From assembly GCF_905175375.1 (NCBI RefSeq), contig NZ_CAJIMS010000001.1, positions 868,001 to 932,000 of the forward strand: 64,000 bases of DNA, written 5' to 3'. Shown piece after piece: positions 59,201 through 64,000 of this stretch. Position numbers and translations under genes: made by a program. Under the pieces are notes generated by a model. It was not told the origin of the DNA. It saw nothing but the letters and a program-made list of their open reading frames with translations, and did not search any database. The stretch is from Chryseobacterium aquaeductus (GTDB taxonomy: Bacteria > Bacteroidota > Bacteroidia > Flavobacteriales > Weeksellaceae). Every line of letters starts with the position of its first letter. The stretch's first letter is position 1.

Positions 59201-60320
59201 GCAAACCGGAAGGTCCATCTCCCAAATCTCGTATACCCACAATACTTTTCTGATACGCCAAACTGCTATTTCCCTGATCTAAAACCCAGACTTCCATTCT
59301 GCTGATGCTGATTCTGGAGTTGATCTGCGGATAATTCAGCAAAGCATTATCATAATTATTAAGAAAATAATGACCGATAAAATAATGCTGATTGTCTTCG
59401 TAATCAATTGCGTTCACTTTAAAATTACTTAAAACGCCACCGCCCTGTACCACGATATTTCTTGCCTCGCCCTGCTGTTGAGAAAGAACTACAGTTCCGA
59501 AGGTTTTTCCTAATTGGAATTCTGTTTTTACTCCAAAAAGAGATTCTGAGCCACGAATCAAGCTTGTAGAAAGCGGCATATTAACGTTACCAAATTCTAC
59601 TCTTTTGATGATTTTATCTTCACCGCCTGCACTTGGCTTGTTTACATCGCCTAAACCTTTAGTCTGAAGATCTTTCCAGGTGCCTTTTGCTTGCCACGCC
59701 AAATTCATCCTATTTTCGAATGCGAAACCACTTTGAGTGTCGTAATTGGCTTTCAGCTGAAGATTTTCTCCGACTTTTCCAATCAATCCAAGCTGGATTC
59801 TCTGATCAATATCAAATGTAAAGCTGGTTCTGTTTTGAGGTAAAATTAAAGGATTATCAATTTTCTGGTATAGACCTGCGAAATCGAAAGAAGCATATCC
59901 TGAAGGAATGATTTCAATTTTGTTACTCCCGAAAATGCTTTCAAAAAGTCTGTTATTGATCGTCAATGAAGGAATTAAACCTTTTCTCTGTGCTTCGGAA
60001 GTATCTTTTCTGAAAAGCAAATTGTACCGTTCAGATTTGTCTTTATAATATTCTTTAGCCTGCTGAGCAAGCATAAATTCTTTGTAATCTTCCGGTGACA
60101 TCGCAGTAGGTTGACCTACTACTGTGTTTCCAATTTTTGGATAAACGTAGTACATCCCGGTTTTGATATCGTAATAGGCTTCATAATAAGTTGGGTCACT
60201 TACTTTGTAATCCTTTTTAATAGAAAAACCTTGTGGAGTTTCCTGTGCGAATACATTTATTGATAAGAATAAAAACGACAGGAAAGAATATATCTTGAGA
60301 AACTTATTATTTTTCACCAA
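53214..60320 (-). CDS. sprA: Type IX secretion translocon and gliding protein SprA
   Basis: A 2368-residue outer-membrane protein. SprA is the very large single-chain barrel that forms the export channel of the type IX secretion system and is needed for gliding. The signal peptide is about 1-25 (ends INVFAQ). The body is almost entirely beta-rich with many Asn, Tyr, Arg and Gln strands. Repeated cell-surface SprA/Sov motifs occur, such as RRLTTSEYSFHPQLGYISLN, and the C-terminus ends GLSATFTFGDSGGF, as expected for a barrel. Length matches the roughly 2400-residue family. It lies three bases after ruvA, a neighbour pair known in flavobacteria. No frameshift was seen. Confidence 0.96.
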   Translation of the reverse strand: MVKNNKFLKIYSFLSFLFLSINVFAQETPQGFSIKKDYKVSDPTYYEAYYDIKTGMYYVYPKIGNTVVGQPTAMSPEDYKEFMLAQQAKEYYKDKSERYNLLFRKDTSEAQRKGLIPSLTINNRLFESIFGSNKIEIIPSGYASFDFAGLYQKIDNPLILPQNRTSFTFDIDQRIQLGLIGKVGENLQLKANYDTQSGFAFENRMNLAWQAKGTWKDLQTKGLGDVNKPSAGGEDKIIKRVEFGNVNMPLSTSLIRGSESLFGVKTEFQLGKTFGTVVLSQQQGEARNIVVQGGGVLSNFKVNAIDYEDNQHYFIGHYFLNNYDNALLNYPQINSRISISRMEVWVLDQGNSSLAYQKSIVGIRDLGDGPSGLPDNSQNGIYAAVTGLGAGLRDVNSAYNTIAGQVLPNSTGGTEPYTDGEQFIYNRKARRLTTSEYSFHPQLGYISLNQRLNDNQLLAVSYSYTVNGTNQVYKVGEFSEESQVLVTKVLKPNTTVKTTSPMWELMMKNIYALEAGQLDPDGFILNIYYRDAQTGGKVNYLPNTAVQDTNLLKLLNWDRLNMNGDLQNNNGVLGDGIFDFVSGITVRPDQGKLIYTKVQPFGSYMASLVGNNPQYVFTDLYSQQKQVATSSNLAQRYTMEGRYKGAQGQGISLGAVNVPQGSVKVAANGVQLTEGVDYTVDYMLGTVIIINENVKQSGQAINISLENQLTFNTQRKRFLGLNLERRVSENFIFGGTVVNYSESPLTQKVNYGQEAVNNTMAGLNLMYNNQLPFLTRLTDKIPGINTEAPSNLNFNMEGAYLLPGINKGTNDQSYIDDFEQTTSKISLKEPAAWSLASKPEKNQANPIFAGAGVNDNVTNGYGRGLLSWYNIDPRFWGVGGRAPDGITAQSVSNHASRRVQFSEIFNNRDFVAGEQTFTNTFDISYYPLEKGPYNVNPNAETALQRWAGIMRPIQVSNFINSNIEYVEFWMMDPYADGNNLGTDPKLLLHLGNVSEDILKDGLMQYENGLPTPAQTSSTSNSNWGTQPQQPPILYAFSSEGDDRLAQDAGYDGLRSDQEGLKFPTSTFVNPVLNITDPAVDDFIFYMSERFTGSQAASIVQRYKYFRGPEGNSQSNSLEVASQTPDAEDINRDYNLDQSENYNEYVIKLDQASLALGQNNIVDVKIVNATFQNGQTDDVKWYLFRVPVSKYAEPDAAGDKEPSILNNVRFARLLMTGFEQTSTLRFGTIDLVRSDWRRYPKNIAKYNNTDLNPPTTPDPATDEGTINDLNIDDFEVGSVNIEENALNQPPYVLPPGIDRQVLSGNAGAQRQNEASLYLKANSLQANEAKGVFKNTTLDMRRYKKLRLFVHAQDPNNSDVNVGRIDEKTKFFIRFGSDATDNYYEYEASVRLTQKSATSPLDIWPFENEVDLDIQNFVDAKLRRDKNFPTEIIKRTEDSEFGGGETFKKIYIKGRPSLGNITTIMVGIRNAPDRVTTGSTINRILWVNEIRLSEIENDGGYAGNASLNFNLGDFAVVNASGSYTSVGFGNIDSKPAERNQSTQSAFSINTQVNVDKFLPEKTGVKIPVNYSYSQTIEDPKYNPLDTDVEFSKAVNREELKKVARTYTQQRSLGVVNMHKERVKENSKPKFYDVENLSLTAVYNDDFYRDIYTKRNYRQYFRGFLDYNYTFKPWVIKPFDKMISDTAKSTKYLRWIKEFNFNPVPTRLSFRTELDRNYNELEFRNIDAILSGNMGDDFAAIKNRNFYFGWQYGLGFNFTKALKLEINSLTRTLNDNIDVNTMDNSSIFGNIFRAGRPVLYNHRVQLNYKLPFQLLPYLDFIDAELQYGVTYNWNARSTALLSSPDGSLGSIGQNTNIIQATATADIPKFLGQFGYFKRMSTTLQKRRQEMDSLNNAYTQAWDKNRYKFKSYKFKNKLSILQSAAFALTSFKQLDVNYSENNGTVLPGLLSAPNGYGYGQTLGGPTVGFLLGSQADIRRTVIENGWVSDSDFMIDPYVKLSTRELRANLQMMPVNDFRIDFNVLQNYNRNFSHTGFNFRDSDGFSNPNLTFASDMVSYSNSVVLVNTSFQTGQAVYESIRQNARLISQQLGTTPGTDGFTDGYSIANAYVLIPAFRAAVEGKNPELLGDPKKAGLPIPNWRIIYSGLKNIPMISGQFTKFDILHSYNATYTATGIQSSIDHFNSLSQPLSERFDINGDVINPYTFAQVGYVEAFAPLIGIDVTMRNNMQFGLQYNRMRTLLLGLVNHTLTEDSNTEYVVRLGYIVRNFRLGNMTNARGGRAAGSDLNIRGDISLRDSRTSIMNILLDDSQVTGGQRLMNIKLSADYNVSENLNLRVFYEQMTSKYKISTAFPLSTIRAGLSATFTFGDSGGF

Positions 60321-60323
60321 AAG

Positions 60324-60911
60324 TTAAATATTTTTTAAAATTTGTTTTACCAATTCTTCAACAGAGATCTCCGGATCTTGCTTGATGACACGATCAGCAA
60401 TCTTCTCACTCATTCTCTTAGAAATCCCTAAAACTTCTAATGCAGATAACGCCTCATCCTTAATTTTATTATTAAACGTTACAGAAATATTTTCTTCTGC
60501 ACTGCCAAATTTCTGTACTTTATCTTTTAAATCAACAATGATTCTCTCCGCAGTTTTTGTTCCCAAACCTTTTGCTTTCTGAATAACGGCACTATTTTTG
60601 GAAAGTATAGCTGTAGCAATCTCAGAAAGGCTTAAAGTTGACAGTAAAATCAATGCTGATACAGCACCAACACCATTAACACTTATTAAGAGATTAAACA
60701 TTTCTTTTTCAGAACGAGTCTTAAAACCAAAAAGTAAATGTGCGTCTTCGCGTATAATTTGTTGAATGAAAAGCATGGTTTCCTGATTCAAAATCAGGGT
60801 TTGTGAAGTCATTAAACTGATGCCCACATAGTACCCAACGCCATTGACATTGATTACGGTGTAAGTCGGTGTAAGCTCCTGAACAATTCCTTGTAAAGAA
60901 AATATCATCAT
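60324..60911 (-). CDS. ruvA: Holliday junction DNA helicase subunit RuvA
   Basis: A 195-residue protein that binds four-way DNA junctions and loads RuvB for branch migration. The N-terminal OB-fold (MIFSLQGIVQELTP), helix-hairpin-helix motifs (LISVNGVGAVSALILLS and KGLGTKTAERIIVDLKDK) and a C-terminal RuvB-binding helix bundle (EALSALEVLGISKRMSEK) are all present. Two adjacent Met codons allow a start at 60911 or 60908. It is followed three bases later by sprA, so the two are cotranscribed. Confidence 0.95.
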   Translation of the reverse strand: MMIFSLQGIVQELTPTYTVINVNGVGYYVGISLMTSQTLILNQETMLFIQQIIREDAHLLFGFKTRSEKEMFNLLISVNGVGAVSALILLSTLSLSEIATAILSKNSAVIQKAKGLGTKTAERIIVDLKDKVQKFGSAEENISVTFNNKIKDEALSALEVLGISKRMSEKIADRVIKQDPEISVEELVKQILKNI

Positions 60912-61025
60912 TAAATTTTATAACTTCCAAATATAGTAATTTAAACTAAGTAATAAATTCATTTAACATAAGAATGATATTTAACTTTTTTTATACTGGT
61001 AAAGACAATTATTGTGTTCAAAAAC

Positions 61026-61057
61026 AAAAAAACTCCAAAAGTGATTTGGAGTTTTTT
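61026..61057 (-). terminator. Terminator after lipoprotein gene 1 of the array
   Basis: AACTCCAAA (61031-61039) pairs with TTTGGAGTT (61045-61053), flanked by A-runs and T-runs, so it can work in either direction. Copies of this hairpin recur after each array gene. Confidence 0.8.
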
Positions 61058-61089
61058 ACTTTAATCACCTCTAATTGGAGATTATTAGT

Positions 61090-61662
61090 TTACTGCTTCG
61101 TAAAAACCATCTCCAAAGGAAAGGTGCTTCCCAGATAAACCGTAGTGGGGGTTCTCCCAATCTGATAAGTACCTTCGAATACTTTACCGGTAAACTTCAT
61201 TTGCGTTGGAGAGAGCTTTTCTAGTTTGACACTAAAATTCTTCTCTTTTTTTACGTCTTTAAAAGATGCTCCCAAAACTCCACCACCACATTGGATATCA
61301 AATTCAACTTTCAATCCATAATTCTCCATCAAATTATCTCCAGAAGTATCTATGATTGTCAAACCGTTTTCTTTATAGGTATAATAACCAACCAATCTGT
61401 CAGCATAGTAATTATCAGTACCTGACATATAGTGATATTTAGTCTGCTTAATTAAAGTAAGAATCATTTCTCGATTTCCAGATATCCACTTCCATACTCC
61501 TATAAATGGGGCGTATTCATTATTTATATCTTTTTTATACAATGAACCATTAGTTCTATTCATTGGATTATAATTACATCTATCTTTTAAGTCAATAATA
61601 TTTGTTTGGCTTTTACAGCTAATAGAAAATATTAAAATAAATATTAAAGTTATCTTGTTCAT
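61090..61662 (-). CDS. Array lipoprotein 1 (DUF6705-like)
   Basis: A 190-residue predicted lipoprotein: the signal peptide ends FSISC (Cys 16). Two further Cys (RCNYNP, DIQCGG) may form a disulfide. The core FIGVWKWISGNREMILTLIKQ, then RLVGYYTYKENG, and the end VYLGSTFPLEMVFTKQ are shared with the genes at 61912 and 62725. The beta-rich pattern suggests a lipocalin-like or small barrel fold. It resembles Chryseobacterium proteins that I recall being labelled DUF6705. Function unknown; its position after a partial large gene suggests an immunity-type role, which is only inferred. Confidence 0.75.
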   Translation of the reverse strand: MNKITLIFILIFSISCKSQTNIIDLKDRCNYNPMNRTNGSLYKKDINNEYAPFIGVWKWISGNREMILTLIKQTKYHYMSGTDNYYADRLVGYYTYKENGLTIIDTSGDNLMENYGLKVEFDIQCGGGVLGASFKDVKKEKNFSVKLEKLSPTQMKFTGKVFEGTYQIGRTPTTVYLGSTFPLEMVFTKQ

Positions 61663-61680
61663 TTTTTTGTTTTTTTTAAG

Positions 61681-61845
61681 TTATAAAGGGCAGTCATCTT
61701 TCTTTACTGTTCCGTCAGGATCTAATCTCAATTTGCCCCAAACGGTATAATCTCTACGGTATAAGCTGATTCCATTACCAAAACTTTGAGCAACTTTTAA
61801 AAATATATTCTCAGACTTGTCTTTGTCCCTAAACTTATCTTTCAA
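61681..61845 (-). pseudogene. Remnant of the large gene's 3' end, copy 1
   Basis: 54 codons (from LKDKFRDKDKSEN to the end RLDPDGTVKKDDCPL) match the C-terminus of the protein encoded at 63314-64000. Upstream the frame runs into the terminator hairpin at 61850-61877, so the piece is a truncated duplicate. It directly precedes array gene 1. Confidence 0.8.
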
Positions 61846-61849
61846 AACT

Positions 61850-61877
61850 AAAAACTCCAAAATAATTTGGAGTTTTT
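61850..61877 (-). terminator. Terminator after array lipoprotein 2
   Basis: A perfect 12-bp stem AAAAACTCCAAA/TTTGGAGTTTTT (61850-61861 with 61866-61877). It marks the junction between duplicated units. Confidence 0.85.
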
Positions 61878-61911
61878 TTATTTTAATCACCTCTAGTTTG
61901 AGATTATTAGT

Positions 61912-62478
61912 TTATTGTTTTGTAAAAACCATTTCCAAAGGAAAGGTACTTCCCAGATAAACAGTAGTAGGTGTTCTGCCAATCTGATAAGTACCTTCGA
62001 ATACTTTGCCTGTAAATTTCATTTGAGTTGAAGAGAGTTTCTCTAGTTTAACACTAAAATTTTTATCTTTTGCTACATCTTTAAATACATCAGAGCTAAC
62101 GCTCCCATTGCAATTAATACCAAATAGAACTCGTACATAATATTGTGAAAGGTTGTCTCCAGAAGTGTCTACAATCGTAACTCCATTCTCTTTGTAAACA
62201 TAATATCCAACCAATCGGTCTTCATAAAAATTAAAAATCCCGCTAGTTATATGATAATTAGTTTGTTTTATCAATGTGAGAGTCATTTCCCGATTTCCTG
62301 ATGCCCATTTCCAAACTCCGACAAAAGGAGTAATTATATTGCTAATATCTTTCAGATAAGTATTACCATCTGTATCACTGTAATCTACATTACATCTATT
62401 CTGAATTTCGATTATATTAGTTTGGCTTTTACAGCTTATCGAAAATATTAAAATAATAATTAAAGCTATTTTGTTCAT
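61912..62478 (-). CDS. Array lipoprotein 2 (DUF6705-like)
   Basis: A 188-residue predicted lipoprotein (lipobox FSISC). It has the same plan as its neighbours: PFVGVWKWASGNREMTLTL, RLVGYYVYKENGVTIVDTSGD and the end VYLGSTFPLEMVFTKQ. The middle differs most (DYSDTDGNTYLKD instead of NPMNRTNGSLYKKD; FGINCNGSVSSDVFKDV). The last 35 residues are identical to array protein 1, which suggests recent exchange between copies. Function unknown. Confidence 0.75.
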   Translation of the reverse strand: MNKIALIIILIFSISCKSQTNIIEIQNRCNVDYSDTDGNTYLKDISNIITPFVGVWKWASGNREMTLTLIKQTNYHITSGIFNFYEDRLVGYYVYKENGVTIVDTSGDNLSQYYVRVLFGINCNGSVSSDVFKDVAKDKNFSVKLEKLSSTQMKFTGKVFEGTYQIGRTPTTVYLGSTFPLEMVFTKQ

Positions 62479-62496
62479 TTTTTTGTTTTTTTTAAG

Positions 62497-62661
62497 TTAT
62501 AAAGGGCAGTCATCTTTCTTTACTGTTCCGTCAGTATCTAATCTTAGTTTCCCCCATACGGTATAATCTCTGCGGTACAAGCTGATTCCGTTACCAAAAC
62601 TCTGAGCAACTTTCAAAAATATCTTCTCAGACTTGTCTTTGTCCCTAAACTTATCTTTCAA
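62497..62661 (-). pseudogene. Remnant of the large gene's 3' end, copy 2
   Basis: A 54-codon piece (LKDKFRDKDKSEK ... RLDTDGTVKKDDCPL) nearly identical to copy 1, with one Pro-to-Thr change. It is too short for a functional protein and abuts the terminator hairpin at 62666-62692. It directly precedes array gene 2. Confidence 0.8.
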
Positions 62662-62665
62662 AACT

Positions 62666-62692
62666 AAAAACTCCAAATAATTTGGAGTTTTT
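62666..62692 (-). terminator. Terminator after array lipoprotein 3
   Basis: A perfect 12-bp stem AAAAACTCCAAA/TTTGGAGTTTTT (62666-62677 with 62681-62692) with loop TAA. Confidence 0.85.
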
Positions 62693-62724
62693 TATTTAAT
62701 CACCTTTACTTAGAAAGAATTAGT

Positions 62725-63297
62725 TTACTGCTTCGTAAAAACCATCTCCAAAGGAAAAGTACTTCCTAGATAAACAGTAGTAGGCGTTCTCCCAATGTGA
62801 TAAGTGCCTTCTCCTACTTTACCTGTAAATTTCATTTGAGTGGGGGAAATTTTTTCTAAACCTACAATAAAGTATTTTTCTTTTTTTATGTCTTTAAATG
62901 ATGCTGTACTAACTCTTCCACTACATGAAATATCAAAATTCACATTCAGTCCATAACCTTTCATTAAATCATCTCCGGAAGTATCTATTATCGTTACCCC
63001 ATTTTCTTTATAAATATAATAACCGACTAATCGGTCTTCGAAGTAATTAAAGTTACCACTTATTAAATTGTATTTTGTTTGTTTAATTAATGTTAGAATC
63101 ATTTCTTTGTTTCCTGACGTCCACTTCCACACTCCTATAAAAGGATCATATTTATTACTTATATCTTTTGTGTATAAGCTACCATCATTCCGATTCAAGG
63201 GTGAGTGATTACATCTATCTTTGGAGTCAATAACATTAGTTTGACTTTGACACTGTATTGAGAATATTAAAATAAATACTAAAGCTATCTTGTTCAT
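62725..63297 (-). CDS. Array lipoprotein 3 (DUF6705-like)
   Basis: A 190-residue predicted lipoprotein (start MNKIALVFILIFSIQC; 11 codons upstream in frame are not used). It shares FIGVWKWTSGNKEMILTLI and the end VYLGSTFPLEMVFTKQ with arrays 1 and 2. Its divergent middle (SPLNRNDGSLYTKD; FDISCSGRVSTASFKD) is closer to array 1. It lies 16 bp after the large gene, so this is the original downstream partner, and arrays 1 and 2 look like duplicates. Function unknown. Confidence 0.75.
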   Translation of the reverse strand: MNKIALVFILIFSIQCQSQTNVIDSKDRCNHSPLNRNDGSLYTKDISNKYDPFIGVWKWTSGNKEMILTLIKQTKYNLISGNFNYFEDRLVGYYIYKENGVTIIDTSGDDLMKGYGLNVNFDISCSGRVSTASFKDIKKEKYFIVGLEKISPTQMKFTGKVGEGTYHIGRTPTTVYLGSTFPLEMVFTKQ

Positions 63298-63313
63298 TTT
63301 TTGTTTTTTTAAG

Positions 63314-64000
63314 TTATAGAGGGCAATCATCTTTTTTCACTGTTCCGTCAGGATCTAATCTCAATTTCCCCCATACGGTATAATCTCTGCGGTAGAAGCT
63401 GATTCCGTTACCGAAACTCTGAGCAATATTCAAAAATATCTTCTCAGACTTGTCTTTGTCATGAGGAACTTCATCTTCCATACCATTATCTTTATAACGT
63501 TGTCGCATTTTTTCATATGCTTTTGTTTTTTCTACTTCAGAAAAGTTTCCGCTACCAATGGTCGTAAACTCATCAAAAAAAGAATCTAAAGCAGCAATAT
63601 TATCTGCCTTCAGGGCATACACTTCGCCATTATAACAAGCGAGATAATAAATATATCCTTTTTTCATCGAATCATGCAAATACTTATAATTATCATAGAA
63701 GTCTACCAAATCAAGATAAGAAGGGGCAAGAAACGCCGACTTTATGGTATGATTGTGCATCACTGCTATATCATAATTGGTAACCTCTATCTTTACAGAC
63801 TGTACATTGGGCCCAGATTCGTTTGGGGTAAGAAATGTGGTGTATGTAATCGGACCGTTACCATTGGTTACTACAATAGCAGTCTCATGTTTGTCATAAT
63901 TCGCCGTACTGAGCATTACCCTTGTTTTTATACTGTCTAATTTATGTTGAAAATCAGGATCTTCAGAGTTTTCTTTCAGTATGGCACAGTTCGATTTTTT
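63314..64000 (-). CDS. Large protein of unknown function, C-terminal part (partial)
   Basis: The frame is open to the window edge; at least 228 residues are visible. A JAMM/MPN-like signature may be present: MHNHT, then after nine residues SYLD (H-x-H ... S-x-x-D), with an upstream Glu in the segment NESGPNVQSVKIEV. Canonical spacing is shorter, so this is tentative. The final 47 residues (DKDKSEKIFLNIAQSFGNG onward) are duplicated as two remnants downstream. The protein could be a secreted peptidase or toxin partnered with the following lipoprotein. The N-terminus would decide. Confidence 0.6.
   Translation of the reverse strand, partial: KKSNCAILKENSEDPDFQHKLDSIKTRVMLSTANYDKHETAIVVTNGNGPITYTTFLTPNESGPNVQSVKIEVTNYDIAVMHNHTIKSAFLAPSYLDLVDFYDNYKYLHDSMKKGYIYYLACYNGEVYALKADNIAALDSFFDEFTTIGSGNFSEVEKTKAYEKMRQRYKDNGMEDEVPHDKDKSEKIFLNIAQSFGNGISFYRRDYTVWGKLRLDPDGTVKKDDCPL

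Overview
The window reads as chromosomal DNA from a member of the Flavobacteriia (Bacteroidota), most likely Chryseobacterium or a close relative in the Weeksellaceae. The evidence is a low GC content, type IX secretion / gliding genes (SprA, a PorP/SprF-family protein, a PorV/PorQ-family protein), promoters of the Bacteroidota form TTTG-N19-21-TAnnTTTG, almost no Shine-Dalgarno sequences, and the 16S rRNA sequence. The genus call rests on memory of related sequences, not on a search.

Layout. 1-8.3 kb: cell-wall and housekeeping genes (partial murI, hemW, porP/sprF-like, rluD-type synthase, a kinase-less PASTA protein, ddl, coaD, a TRIC-type channel, folA). 8.4-13.9 kb: lemA with two TPM-domain genes, a KefF-like oxidoreductase with a KefC-like antiporter, and a DUF2807 lipoprotein. 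14-24.5 kb: M3 peptidase, YchJ-like protein, SlyD-type isomerase, a DUF2132 protein, a frameshifted small gene, a MITE-like inverted repeat, sbcD-sbcC, an STM3941-like protein and an LLM oxidoreductase. 24.7-35.8 kb: S9 peptidase, an 890-bp repeat-rich gap with a 42-bp tandem repeat, yceI, a CarboxypepD_reg-like protein, an S8 peptidase lipoprotein, hutH, a secreted protein of unknown function and uvrC. 35.8-44.3 kb: ECF sigma/anti-sigma pair divergent from msrB and a fasciclin protein, a four-gene operon with a PorV-like protein, an acyl-CoA carboxylase beta subunit and a VanZ protein. 45.1-50.8 kb: a complete rRNA operon on the minus strand (16S-tRNA-Ile-tRNA-Ala-23S-5S) driven by three tandem promoters. 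51.3-60.9 kb: ruvA-sprA-CPBP protease-gcvH-vanZ. 61-64 kb: a tandem array of three related lipoprotein genes interleaved with copies of the 3' end of a larger gene that runs off the window.

How the genes work together. SprA is the outer-membrane conduit of type IX secretion, and the PorP/SprF-like and PorV/PorQ-like proteins belong to families that assist that system. MurI, Ddl and the PASTA protein point to peptidoglycan supply and sensing. SbcCD, UvrC and RuvA repair DNA. The sigma/anti-sigma, MsrB and fasciclin genes form an envelope stress or redox module. KefF-like and KefC-like proteins would jointly control potassium/proton efflux under electrophile stress.

Most unusual points. The 16S rRNA 3' end does not carry the normal anti-Shine-Dalgarno sequence. 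Several families of structured intergenic repeats occur, one with three copies whose stems co-vary. There is an exact 42-bp tandem repeat, a candidate small RNA near 41.8-42.0 kb, and the toxin/immunity-like duplicated array at the right end.
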